Positions 12,201-23,300 of a DNA stretch of 64,000 nt are shown in pieces (the stretch's first letter is position 1; every line of letters starts with the position of its first letter). The DNA lies in NCBI GenBank assembly GCA_016081115.2, contig JABTTQ020001744.1, forward strand, positions 145,653 through 209,652, in the 5' to 3' direction. A program made the translations under genes and the position numbers. The stretch is from Rehmannia glutinosa (taxonomy: Eukaryota; Streptophyta; Magnoliopsida; Lamiales; Orobanchaceae). A model generated the notes under the pieces. That model was given only the letters and a program-made list of their open reading frames with translations, did no database searches and was not told where the DNA came from.

Positions 12201-13396
12201 GGAGAATAGGCCCCCGAAGTAATCAATAATGATTTTTTCGATACCTTCCGGGGTATGATGTGCGTGGCCAGTGTCATCTTTGAGGTAAGAGATGTGATTG
12301 ATTTGCTTCCTCTTGCTAGCTCGATTATGGAAGAACGCGTGTGCGGTCACCTCTTTGTACCAATGTAACTTAGCCCGTTGTTTCCATTTTAGGTCTAGCA
12401 AATCAAGGCACAAGTCCAATTTTTGTTGGAGGTCAGCCAACTTAGTTTTAGTAGCCTCAGTGATATTGCCGCTACGGAGGGAAGCAATTTTATTTTTCAG
12501 TTTGTCCACTTGTGCTTCCAAATCATCTTTGTATTGATTCCCCCAATTTAAGAGCCCGATAGAACAATCCCGGAGCTTATCGGGGAGAGGGCCCGTAGTG
12601 TTGTCCCAACAATTTTTAATGATTTCTTCGCAGTCTTTAACTCGCACCCAAAGAGCTTCAAACCGGAAAGGTCGACGCTTGTGACCACGATAGGCGCTCG
12701 GATCACGATTGCGTATTTGGATATGAATAAGGAGTGGTCAGATGAGAAGGAAGGAATGTGTCGGACACGACTCCAAGGGAATAGGTCTTTCCATCCTGGG
12801 TTCCGATGGCTCGATCGAGGCGGGCTCGTTGTGTGCGGGGGTGGAGGAGAGTCGATCCCAAGTGAAATGAGAGCCCTCAAACCGAGATCAAACACGTTGA
12901 GGTGCGTGAGGGTGTCCCGAAATAAGTTTATTTGCCAATCGCCCGTGGTTGCGTCCCTTGAAATTCACATTGGGATAAAACCTCATTAAAATCGCCGCAC
13001 ATGAGCCAAAGGTTTATCAAGGGAGCGAAAGCAGATGCGTATGTGGTTCCACCCATTTCTTCTCAGACTAACATTCGGCTCGCCGTAAACACCTGTAAAT
13101 CGGAATGATTGTCCCATAAGCTCAACATCCACGTCAATGAATCTATCCGAAAAACTCCGAAGAGTAACCGCAATATCTTTACGCCATAATAACGCAAGGC
13201 CGCCCGAGCGACCTCGAGAATCCACAGCAAAACCAAACATATCAAGAGAAGATTTTATTTTGTCAACAACCGATGCTTTACATTTTGTTTCGCATAAAAA
13301 CACCAGTTGGGGGGCTTTGTTGCGTATAAAACAGCGCAACTCTTGAATTGTCCGAGGGTTCCCAAGCCCCCGACAATTCCAACTTATAAGACTCAT
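9288..13396 (-). pseudogene. LINE ORF2: AP endonuclease, reverse transcriptase, RNase H
   Basis: ORF2 starts MSLISWNCRGLGNPRT at 13396, the classic start of the apurinic endonuclease that nicks the target. Residues WNCRG and FLCETK fit this fold. The reverse transcriptase is spread over several frames: KLDMSKAFDRIDW and GLRQGDPLSPYLF at 11416-11724, and the catalytic FADD at 11350-11361. A maturase-like linker lies at 10156-11088. An RNase H-like tail reads GGISSTHHHAGIGVCM at about 9850 and WIPRLENSIAHEFAHYA at 9420. At least five frame breaks make it non-functional as read. Confidence 0.9.
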
Positions 13397-13851
13397 TGGG
13401 ATCGGCGGGATTGGTCGTTACCAATCTCCGCCGTTGGGATAAATTCTTTTGGATTAGCAGGGGTGGTTTTTGAGTGTTTAGGAGTGGTTTTGGATTTTTT
13501 TATCCGAATAGGAGCGGTAGGATCGCAGAGCGGGAGGAGGGAAAAACTGTTGGGAAGTTTGCGTTTAGATGATAAAGGGAGGTGGGGGGCGGCGGGTTCG
13601 GGTATATTGAGAGGGCGTGCAGAGGTTTTGTGTTTTCTTTGGATAGAGAAAATTTTTCGGGCTATCTTTCGGGCGGGAGAGTCGAGTTCCATTTGAACAG
13701 GAACGAGAAACGGGCTTGAAGGAGAGGTATGGGGCTTGTTATGTGAGGCTTGGGATGGGGAGGGTGGAGGCGTCGAGTGAGGTGATGGACGTCTTTGGAG
13801 GGGGTTTTGTGTGGGGAGATTGTGAGGAGAGGTATATGGGCGTGGCTGACT

Positions 13852-14883
13852 TTAGAGGGGTTGGCCGAGTGTGAGAGTTGACGGGAGGAAAGTGTGGTTG
13901 TAGAGCGTGGGGGTGATGGAGGGTTCCGAGTGATGGGGGTTGTCGATGATGTGTAGGTGTTTTGGGGCACCGACGACATGTATCGGGGCGGGCGGGGTTG
14001 CTGGGTGCGTGTGATGCATGGGGGAGTTTTGGCCGTTGCTGGGGGTAGTATGAGAGTGGACGTGATTAGGGTTTGCATGGTGGGAACTAGGATTAGGGTT
14101 TGCATTGGTATTATTATTATGTGGGGGGGGTGTACGGGCGCTGGAAAAAGGGTTACTAGACAATGAAGCCCGGAGCCAAGGGCCGTATGAGGGCGAGTAT
14201 GATGAATCTGGGGGATTGAGGATTCGAGCCTCGCAATCCTTCTCCCCGTGTCCGATGACGCCACAAAAATAACAAAAGTTTGGGAGGCGTTCATATTGGA
14301 TCGGGAGAACAAAGTCTGTCCCTTTGAAGTTTGTTTTGATAACTCGTCGCAATGGCTTAGTAATATCCATTTCAACCCTTACCCGGAGGAAACGACCGAA
14401 GGAGCAGCCATCAGTGTCAACATCAACCTCCAGAAATTTACCGTGTGTTTTACGATTTTTTAAGAAAGCCTTATTCATGAGGCCAATCGGCATATCATGA
14501 ATCTGAATCCAAAACTGACAAGAAGACACTTCTATGTTAGATCCGATCTGGGAAGCATCGGCCTCTGTAAGAGCGAGAAGTGATTTGTCGAAAAGCCAAG
14601 GCGAGCCGTTAAGGACCTTTCTCATATCAATCTTGTTCTTGAACATAAAGAGGACTGTGTTGTTTCCAAGCGGTTTACATGATAGGCCATGACGAGGGTT
14701 CCAAAGCCGTTTGAACATGGTTGATATGGAGTCGAAGTTAATGATGCAGGGTGCCAAAACCCTACCCACGATGAGATTGAGGCCATCAAACTCGTCGAAG
14801 TTTAGGGTGTCAGCGGAGATCTCAATGTTTTCTTCTTCATTTAGAGAGAGCTTTGTATAAAGGGATGAGAGAAAGTCGGCCAT
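13852..14883 (-). CDS. LINE ORF1 protein (DUF4283 / zinc-knuckle nucleic-acid-binding)
   Basis: This uninterrupted 343-residue frame starts at the ATG complementary to 14881-14883. Residues about 30-180 form a DUF4283-type domain (NGSPWLFDKSLLAL, FWIQIHDMPIGLM). Residues 204-217 form a CCHC knuckle, C-x2-C-x4-H-x4-C. The rest is rich in proline, histidine, serine and threonine. ORF1 proteins bind the LINE RNA and act as chaperones in the retrotransposition particle. It is the only long intact frame of this LINE, and ORF2 begins about 450 bases downstream. The exact C-terminus may be shifted, because related sequence continues in another frame to about 13662. Confidence 0.88.
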   Translation of the reverse strand: MADFLSSLYTKLSLNEEENIEISADTLNFDEFDGLNLIVGRVLAPCIINFDSISTMFKRLWNPRHGLSCKPLGNNTVLFMFKNKIDMRKVLNGSPWLFDKSLLALTEADASQIGSNIEVSSCQFWIQIHDMPIGLMNKAFLKNRKTHGKFLEVDVDTDGCSFGRFLRVRVEMDITKPLRRVIKTNFKGTDFVLPIQYERLPNFCYFCGVIGHGEKDCEARILNPPDSSYSPSYGPWLRASLSSNPFSSARTPPPHNNNTNANPNPSSHHANPNHVHSHTTPSNGQNSPMHHTHPATPPAPIHVVGAPKHLHIIDNPHHSEPSITPTLYNHTFLPSTLTLGQPL

Positions 14884-15161
14884 GAACGGGAAAGACCCAG
14901 GCGGTTAGCAGACACTCCGAGAGATTCCGATCGCCAGATGAGCCACCGCACGCCACAACCGCTACCAACGAAGGGGATCTGCAGAGAAAAAAAAAAAAAG
15001 GAAAAGAAACCAAAGAAACACAGGAAGAGAGAAAAAGACTAAAAAGAGAGACGAGGAGGAGAGATTAAACGACGGCGAGAGATATTATGGATAACCCATA
15101 ACAGCCAGGACGGACGGGGAGGGAAGGCCACGACCCAAAACACGCGGCTTCCGACAAGGAC

Positions 15162-15357
15162 TGCTAAAGTATAAGCTGGAATAGAGAGAAAATGTGTTTC
15201 ATTGATAATTTTCCAAAACTGAGATTTGTGTTACAGCTGCACCCTATTTATACAAGAGAAGAGAGGAGAGTTTGTTACAAGCTGTCATAACAGAAAATGT
15301 AACTACCCTAACTAACTATTTAAAACAACCCAAAGATATTTCTCTGTTATCTTTAAG
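15162..15357 (-). repeat. 3' LTR of copia D
   Basis: It starts tgctaaagtataagctgg and shares nearly its whole length with the right copy, including catttatacaagagaagag-like sequence. The inner end is approximate. Confidence 0.8.
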
Positions 15358-17460
15358 AAAGGAATAACTGGAAGAGAACATTGAGTTTTTGAAAAGGAGA
15401 GATGGATTGGAGGACGGGGTGGGAAGGCGATTTATAATGAACACAAGCAGATTGAAACGCATCCCACCAAAATTTGAGAGGAAGAGAGGCCTGTGCAAGG
15501 AGAGACAAACCAACTTCAACTATATGTAGGTGTTTTTTTCAAAGACATCCATTTTCTATTTGGTGTGCATGAGGACAAGAATGACGGAATTGTATACCCA
15601 GGCTATCAAGAAAATGAGTAAAAGAACGATATTCACCTCCCCCAATCACTTTGAAGACATTTGATTTTAAAATGAAACCGCTCTCTATGTATGTATTGAA
15701 TTGTTTGAATATATTGAAGGCTTCGATTTGCATTTTTCATAGGAAATATCCAAGTGAACGTGTAAAATCATCAATAAAATGGATATAATAGCTAAAACCA
15801 TCAATAGATTGCACATGAGAAGGACCCCAAACATCCGTGTATACAAGTTGAAAAGGGGTCAGTAGTTTTGGATACTTGAGATGAAAAATGCTTCGATGGA
15901 GTTTACAAGCTTACAAGCATTACAAAACTCAAAAGATTATTCAAATGAAAAGGAATATGTAAAGTTTTCAAGACAAATGGATAGAATGGAATTACAAGGA
16001 TGGCCTAATTTTTCGTGCGAGTTGCCACAATTTGAGGCGAGAGGTGAGGTAGGCTGGAGAGTTATTTGAAGCAGGAGCAGATGCACTCGGGAAGAAGGAA
16101 GGTGAGTGAGATCAAGCCGGTAAAGCCCATCTCTAAGGGTTCCTTTGAGCAATGTCTTGTGTGTAGTTTTGTCCTTGACAAAACAGACATCATGAAAGAA
16201 TTCAATAAGCACATTGTTGTCTTTAGTGATTTGAGAGATACCGAGCAAGTTTTTAGTAATATTTGGAACATATAGAACATTATTAAGCATGAGGGGATGA
16301 GGATGGGTGAGAGTAGGAATAAGAGAAGAGCCAATTTTGAGATAGGGAGGAAGAGCCATTACCAACAACAAGTTTTTCTTGTCCCCGATAGTCGGTGCTA
16401 TGAAGTGAGAGATTCTCAAGGTTTCTTTGTCACATGATTGATTGCACCGTCAAAAAAAACCAATTTGGATCACCACCGGGAGTATCTTTGTGTATTAGAG
16501 AGAGAAGAGCCTGGGGAGAAGAAGAATTGCGGACTCATGTTCATTGCCCAGGTAACTCGGATCAAACCGTTTATAGCACTTCAAGGCTACATGATTGGGC
16601 TTCCCACGAGTTGACAAGTCACTCTGTTAGAATTATTATACCTACCAAATCGACCACGACCTTTGCTTCCGATTAGAACGCCCTCCTCTCGAAACCGCAG
16701 AGAAACCACCTCGACCAAAGGCTACATTTATCGAGGAGTACCGTGAGGAGATAGAAGTTGTACTAGCCGCAAAGCTACTAGATTCACACTCATCCGATTT
16801 TGAATACGCATTTCATGCGTTTGTAAGGCATATCTTGAACATCTTGTATGGTAAGAGAATCAATTCGAGAAGTCAAATTCACAATTCGACTCATATTCGA
16901 TCCAAATCCACCAAGGATATATAAAGCAAGTTCATCATCCGAAATATACGTGCCTACAATTTAAATCATCCGCAATACCTTTCATTTTGAGAATATATGC
17001 ATCAACACCGAGTTCCCTTTCTTAAGAGTCGTAGAGCATAAAACGCATTTGTAACACTCGAGCTTTCGATTGAGTCTCGAAACAAATTGTTGAGGACCGT
17101 CCAAATTTCACAAGAGGTAGTACACCTAGTTACGTGACCAAGCATCGATTTAAAATTGAAGACAACAACCAATTTGAACAATACCGGTCCTTTCTCACCC
17201 AAAGCAAGTATGCGGATTTGTTGGAGTAGAGTTTGAAGAATCGACGCCGATTGAAGAAATTGAGATGGTGCGGCTTCAAAGTGCAAGTAATATACCATCA
17301 AAACCATGAGCTTTCACAAAACAGAAGTACTTGAATTTTCCAAAGAGTTGAAGTTTGTGCGATCCAATCGTAATGCCAAAGGTGTGAAATGCGGAGCGAG
17401 AGGTAACAATGGAAGATAGAAGATCGGTTGCCATGGATAGAACCGCGAGAAGAACTAGAG
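15316..17460 (-). pseudogene. Copia D gag-protease-integrase remnant
   Basis: From the 5' end on the minus strand there is a degraded gag (LGHVTRCTTSCEIWTVLNNL at 17002-17307). Next come a protease/gag-pre-integrase stretch (MLNNVLYVPNITKNLLGISQ at 15937-16419, then HEKLGHP) and integrase core pieces (VIGGGEYRSFTHFLDSLGI at 15539-15733; LSLHRPLFLSNFGGM-like at 15316-15519). Integrase runs straight into the 3' LTR without reverse transcriptase. Frames shift repeatedly. Confidence 0.83.
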
Positions 17461-17525
17461 AGAAAATATGATCATGAGCTATGCCTTAATCTCGTATGAT
17501 GGCCGCACAATGGCTCTAGATACCA

Positions 17526-17724
17526 TGCTAAAGTATGTTTCGGAATAGAGAGAAAATGTGTTTCATTGATAATTTTCCAAAACCGAGATTTTGTGTTACA
17601 ACCGCACCTATTTATACAAGAGAAGAGAGGAGAGTTTGTTACAATCGTCATAACAGAAATGTAACTACCCTAACTAACTATTTAAAACAACCCAAAGATA
17701 TTTCTCTCTGTTATATATCTAATA
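17526..17724 (-). repeat. 5' LTR of copia D
   Basis: It starts tgctaaagtatg and ends atatctaata on the plus strand. It lies directly beside the primer binding site, so it is the 5' LTR of this minus-strand element. Confidence 0.82.
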
Positions 17725-17837
17725 AGGATAAAGACGCTGACGAAATTCCCACTACACGCGGCTTCCAACGAGAGGAGCATGCAGAGGGCTTTTACAAAAG
17801 ATGACCTAATCGCAAACTTTTGATTAAGAGGTATCAT

Positions 17838-18042
17838 TTGGGATCGAGGATAGTTGATGTTCCTAAATTGTGAGTTCGGACTTTTAATTTGTTACAGAAG
17901 AGTCATCCATTTTTTTTCAAAATAAATTTTGATTTATAAAATTGTTCGTCAAGCAGCTGGAAATCTTTCTTTTTTCTCGCTGCTATGGGATTTGAATATT
18001 ATTATTTTAGTTGTTAGCCAAAAAACAAAAAATACTTTTTAA
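17838..18042. other. Sequence between LINE and minisatellite
   Basis: A/T-rich sequence continues from the left flank of the LINE across the target duplication. No gene or known repeat is visible. Confidence 0.3.
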
Positions 18043-18440
18043 GGATCTATTAATATTTTTCAGTGACACTACTAATACATTTTATAGGACCTACTAATAT
18101 TTTTCAGTGGACTACTAATACCTTTTATCGGAAAATTAATATTTTTCAAGCGAATTATTAAAATCTTTTTAGGGAAAAACACTAATGTTTTTCAGGTAAA
18201 CTACTAATACGTTTCAGGGGAATTACTAATAATTTTGACGGAAAAAATTAATACTTTTTAGAGGGACTATTAAATATTTTCAAGTGAACTACGTACTAAT
18301 ACTTTTCAAATGGATTACTAATACTTTTCAGATGAGAAGATAATACTTTTCAGCATTGTCAAAAAGATATTACAAAAACTAATATTTTTCAAGTAAACTA
18401 TGTACTAATACTTTTCAGAAAAAAACTAATACTTTTCAAT
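18043..18440. repeat. Degenerate minisatellite, core ctactaatacttttcag
   Basis: About 14 imperfect units of roughly 20-30 bp share the core actaata(c/t)ttttcag, separated by short variable spacers such as ggga, gtgaa and atgga. Divergence between units shows an old array. There is no coding potential. Confidence 0.75.
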
Positions 18441-19423
18441 TTCAAAAAAATTAAAAAATGCCACCAGTCCCTAAATATTACAAAAAGGTCACCGGGTCGG
18501 TTTAAGGATCCGTCTAATGAATTTTGGCCCGTTAGACTGTCTAACAAGAGTTCATCGCTTTAATTGGAACGTCTCTGGAACCTTGACCCCCTTTAATTTA
18601 ACAAAATGTGGTGAAATATAAGAAAACGATGTTGAGTTGGAAGGATTAACCATTAATTTGGAGAAACCTTGGCCAATTTAATCTCGCTTTCAAATTTGTG
18701 TCATAGGGAATTATTGTTCGAGTCATGAATTTCAAAAATCTCTATTTTTTATTTCATTAGCCCGAATTTTAGTTTTTTTTTGTATTTATCCCTTTATAAA
18801 ATAGTACAATTTTTACACAGACTGGTTTGGATTTCTTATTTCTACAGTATGTCATTTGTAGTTTCAGTTCACCAGTCATGCTATGTGACAATAATAACAC
18901 CATCTTATACACGTATAACATTCATATAATGAATTGAAACTCCAAATGAACACGTTGACGTTGTGAGTTGAACATAAGATGAAATATGAAATAATTTCCC
19001 CACTTATTTGCTAACATTTACAAAACTTGAAATTTCCTTTATAAAACAAAGTAAAAACTCAATACAATCCCAGTCAATGAAATTTGGCATCCCTAAGACA
19101 AGTTAAAATTATCGTTTGAAAATGATTAATAATCCAAGATGATTCAGTCTGACTGTCTGAGAATGACCTGAATCTTCTTTATTCTTTTATTTAGCCATTA
19201 TATATATCATGGGGTCAATTTTTCCAGGTCAACCTTTTACTTTAAGGGCACCAAAAATTATAATCCAGCTATCAAGTCCATGTTCCTTTCTGTTGAAAAT
19301 ATCTATTTGGATTATCGAATATATTATTCTGCACAAGAATTCCGCCCTAATGCCATAATTTATGCAGTTGGTCATTTTCAGTATTTGGTAAACGTACTTT
19401 TGCAATGTCCTGGTCTTTTTTTT
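18441..19423. other. Intergenic sequence
   Basis: A/T-rich, without a gene. Near 18495-18545 is the inverted counterpart of 8923-8962. At about 18755-18800 a cattagcccgaattttag stretch resembles the right arm of the fold-back repeat but is too decayed to list as a copy. Confidence 0.3.
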
Positions 19424-19683
19424 TAAGGGATAATTAAGAAAAACCCCAAGTTCGGGCTAATTACAAAAAAACCGAAATTTTTGAAAATTGCAAAAACCTC
19501 GGAGGTTTGATTTTGTCTTACATTTTCCCACATTTCAAAACCCCCGACATTTATAAAAATATTACGATTACTCCTCAAACTTAAGACAAAACCAAACCTG
19601 AGATTTTTTGTAATTTTGAAACATTTCTGGGTTCTTTTGTAATAAGCCCAAACCTCAGGGTTGTTTTTGTAATTATCCTTTTT
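19424..19683. repeat. Fold-back repeat family, near-complete copy
   Basis: The left arm (ggataattaagaaaaacccc, then gggctaattacaaaaa, then gaaaattgcaaaaacctc, then ggtttgattttgtctta) is mirrored by a right arm (aagacaaaaccaaacctgag, then ttttgtaattttgaaacatt, then ttttgtaataagcccaaacc, then ttttgtaattatcc). The arms flank a cttacattttcccac to aaatattacgatt centre. The whole is about 260 bp and could fold into a long hairpin. Confidence 0.75.
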
Positions 19684-19864
19684 TTTATTTTAAATGTTAT
19701 CAGGCATATGCATCCATTTCAGTGAAGGTTGTCATGGCATTAAACAAATCTAGTTAGTTGAAACTGAAACATGAGACCCATGGATTAAACCAACAACAAA
19801 GCATCTAACATTAAGGACCAGCAAAGAAATCTGCAGCAAAAGGCCTCATATTCCCGTATTAATC

Positions 19865-20087
19865 ATGGGAACCTTTTGCTATACATCTGGAAATATGTTT
19901 ATTGCCATATTTCTTGTCTCTCTCATCCCTTTTTCTCATTCAGTAAATTTCCAGGTTTCCAGGTTTAGTCCTGATGTGCCTTTCATAGTCCTGAAAGGTG
20001 ATGCAGTGATCTCTGATGGAGAAATTGAGCTCAACAAGGTCGATTACACTTATCGCATTGGTCAAGTGATCTACAACGGAAACGTAC
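19865..20087 (+). pseudogene. L-type lectin receptor kinase, fragment 1: signal peptide and start of lectin domain
   Basis: The ATG at 19865 opens a peptide with a hydrophobic signal segment (MFIAIFLVSLIPFSHS) followed by the legume-lectin start VNFQVSRFSPDVPF and GDAVISDGEIELNKVDYTYR. This matches the N-terminus of plant L-type lectin receptor kinases, plasma-membrane proteins that sense extracellular ligands. The frame is clean until copia A cuts it after GNV. The gene resumes at 25104. About 180 bases upstream (19684-19864) are the likely promoter and leader, but I see no clear TATA box. Confidence 0.88.
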
Positions 20088-20373
20088 TGTTGAGTTTGTT
20101 AGTTGGTTGTTGAGTTTGTTAGTTGGTTCAGTTGTTGTTTGCTTTATTTCACGCTTTTCTTATTTTCCTATTTCACGTTTTCTGTTAGCTAGTTAGTTCG
20201 TCCAGCTTACACGTGTCAGTAGATTAGTGGTTAATTTGAATCTGGAGGGAAAAGGTCCATGTATAAAGCTGTGCACAGGTGCTTCATTTTGCGATACAAC
20301 TGAATAAGAAATCTGAATTGTGCTCCATCTTGTTCAATGGAAATTTGTGCTACAGAGTTTTAGTTTATCAACA
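20088..20373 (+). repeat. 5' LTR of copia A
   Basis: The LTR is 286 bp, opening with a tandem pair of ttgagtttgttagttggt and ending gtttatcaaca. A gtataaag TATA-like motif lies near 20262. Confidence 0.92.
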
Positions 20374-20397
20374 TGGTACCAGAGCAGGACATAGCTC

Positions 20398-23300
20398 ATG
20401 GCTCGACGACCTACTGACGATGAGGAAATCTTAATTACTGAAGGTGATCAAGAGGAACAGGGGAACGCAAAGAAAATGGTGTCTGTATACACTAAGGATC
20501 TGGATCCACTTTGCTTGCATGGATCTGATCATCCAGGTATGGTACTGGTCACGAATTCGCTTAATGGTGCGAATTATCTTCATTGGAGCCGTATGCGATG
20601 AGACTCACACTTGGAGCAAAATCGGTTAGGATTTATATACGACGGTGACAATTCCGGATTGAACACTGAAGAATACGAACAATACCAGAAGGTTGATTTC
20701 ATGGTGATATCATGGCTACTTAATGCGATTTCTAAGGAAATTGTTGAAGCCTTCATGTACGTCAAAAGTTCCAAACAATTGTGGGATGAATTAGCAGAAC
20801 GGTATGGAGAAAGCAATGGACCACTGCGTTATCAATTACAGAGAGAAATCGCCAATTTCTCCCAAGGTACTTCCACTGTTACTACCTATTTCACGAAACT
20901 GAAATGTTTATGGGATGAATATGCTTGCTTAGTACAATTACCAGAGTGTATGTGTGGAGCTGGCAAAGCTATATATGAGAATGATATGGATATTAAGCTC
21001 ATGCAATTTCTTATGGGGTTAAATGACGTTTTTGAACCTGTGAAGAACCAAATTCTGCTTATGGATCCTTTGCCTACAGTAAACAAAGCATACTCTATGA
21101 TTTTGAAGGTGGAGAAACAAAAGACCATACATATTAAGGTGTTAGATCCATTAGATACTAATGTGATGATGGCACGTGGCAATAATGGTCGAGGTAACAC
21201 TGGATCTGGATTGAGCTATGGCAGAGGTGGTGGAGCTGGAACAATTCATGGAAGAAGAGCCTCCAAACCTATGGGAAATTATTCCAGTTATGGGAGAGGG
21301 AGAGGTATACCTAGGAAATCAAAGGAGGAGATGGCAAAATTGGTGTGCGATCATTGTGGATACAATGGTCACGAAATCAAGGAGTGTTTTAAATTGAACG
21401 GTTATCCTGATTGGTATAAGGAGTTGAAAGAGCAGAGATCTACTCAGTCTGCAAATATGATAGAGAGTGATGTTGCTTCCGTATCACTGAGGCATAAGGA
21501 GGATGAAGAGAACAAGAAGCAGGAGGTACCAGATTTTGCAGCTATGATCCAAAGGGAAATTGCGAAGTACTTATCTGGACAGATAGCTACAACATCAGGA
21601 GACTCACACTCATTCTCACATTTGGTCAATATTCGTGTAACAAGTATAACTCTCATTATGCACTATCTCTCGTTACATGATATTGGTAAAGGAAGTTCGG
21701 ATTGTAGACATCGAGCCAAGCAGCATGTTTGTTCTTCACCTTCTATGATCATGAATTCTACTCTATTATCTAGTCCTGTTAAGGTGCATCTACCTGATGG
21801 TTCTAATGTGTTGGTTACACACTCTGGGGATGTGAAGTTATCTAATGAGATAACTCTCACTGATGTATTGGTGACTCCACATTTCAAATATAATCTCCTA
21901 TCTATAAGTCATTGCTTGAAGGAAATCGTCTACATTGTGTTTTTCTTAGAATAAATGTTGTAGGACCTAAGCGGAGGAGAGATGAAGGCAATGAGCGTAA
22001 GTTTGGTTGGTTTGTACTTTTTTGAAGGATCAGCTTTTGGTGGGAGCTTGCATGCTAATGCTGAATCAAATGATTTGTTTATTTGGCACAAAAGGCTTGG
22101 TCACACTTCTGTTACTTGTATGGAGCATATAGATTTTCTCAAACACCTTTGTAATAAGCAAGATCTCAATATATGTAATACATGTCATGAAGCCAAAAAG
22201 GCAGACTTTCTTTTCCACATTACGCTTCAATAAATACATCGATGATTTGAGTTGATACATGTGGATATTTGGGGCCCATATCATGAGTCATCACATTAAT
22301 ACCTCTTACATGCTCACTATTGTGGATGATAAAACTAGAGCTACTTGGATATATCTTATGAAACATAAGTCAAGAGAAAGTCATCTCAGTAAATTTCTTA
22401 GTTTTGTCAAGAAACAATATCGCTTGGAAGTGCAGAGGATAAGAACAAACAACGGAGCAGTAGTTCTTGAGTAATGCAACTCGTAATTTATTTTCTAATG
22501 CGTAGGATTGTTCATCAAAGGTCATGTTCATATACTCCACAAATGTAATGGAGTGTGGAGAGAAAACATAGACAAATCCCGGAGATTGCTAGATCTTTGT
22601 TGTTTCAACCAGAGTTCCAAGAAAATTATGGCCCTACACTCTTTTTAGCCGCAGTGCACATCATGAATTCGTTGCCTAGTGCATTGTTGGATTGAAATCA
22701 CCTTATGAGCCGCCGCAAGGAGAGGCTTCCAAGTATGAGAGATTCAAGGTTTTGGGTGTTTGTGTTATGCCTCAAGGCTAGGACCACATAGAGGCAAGTT
22801 TGAACCAAGGGCCTCAAAGATGTGTATTTCTTGGTTATGTTCTGGTGTGAAGGGGTATAGGTTATATAACATTGCTTCTAAGGAAATATTCATTTCTAGA
22901 GATGTAATTTTCTATGAGTCACAATTTCCATTTCACATACTTGTGCCTCCAAAGGAGAGTGTTCCTCTTCCAATCCAATCTCCCGAGATTATCAACTCGA
23001 TGTTGAGTTCAGTGGAGGCTTCCCGCATTTCCAAACCCACCGATATCAGATTTCTCCACAGAGATGCCGCAGAGCTAGGCAGAGGGAAAAAAGTTAAGTC
23101 CAGTGCCTCGCATGGTTGGGCCGACTATGTCACCAATTCACTCCACATTACCAAGTCCACTAATCTAACCATGATCGCCCCCACATACGTAATCCCACTC
23201 CTTATCCCGTGGCAAAAGGCTATCCATACCGTAATACTACATTTCTTTCACCATCATACACAAATTTTTGGCTCAGATACCTGAGACAAAGAAGTGAACC

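Larger units (their letters stand above)
15162..17724 (-). mobile_element. Truncated copia element D inside the LINE leader
   Basis: Two ~199-bp LTRs bound it (15162-~15357 and 17526-17724), with flanks aggac and aggat as a probable 5-bp target duplication with one change. The minus-strand primer site ctctagatacca (17514-17525) abuts the right LTR and matches the tRNA-Met type used by copia. Only 2.56 kb remain: gag, protease and integrase fragments are present, but reverse transcriptase and RNase H are gone. It must have depended on enzymes from other copies. Confidence 0.87.
9292..17821 (-). mobile_element. L1-like LINE (ORF1 + EN-RT-RNase H ORF2)
   Basis: The target duplication gattaagaggtatcat is at 9276-9291 and 17822-17837. 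A short T run at 9291-9297 is the minus-strand poly(A) tail. Without the nested copia element the LINE is about 6.0 kb, which looks full length. The order on the minus strand is leader, ORF1 (14883-13852), then ORF2 (13396-9288) with endonuclease, reverse transcriptase and a C-terminal RNase H, as in plant L1-like elements. A 13-bp motif acacgcggcttcc occurs in the leader at 15140-15152 and 17754-17766, a leader sub-repeat now separated by the copia insertion. Confidence 0.92.

Noticed and set aside
18043..18440. Tandem array considered as centromeric satellite
   Set aside because: Total length under 0.5 kb, units too variable and too short.
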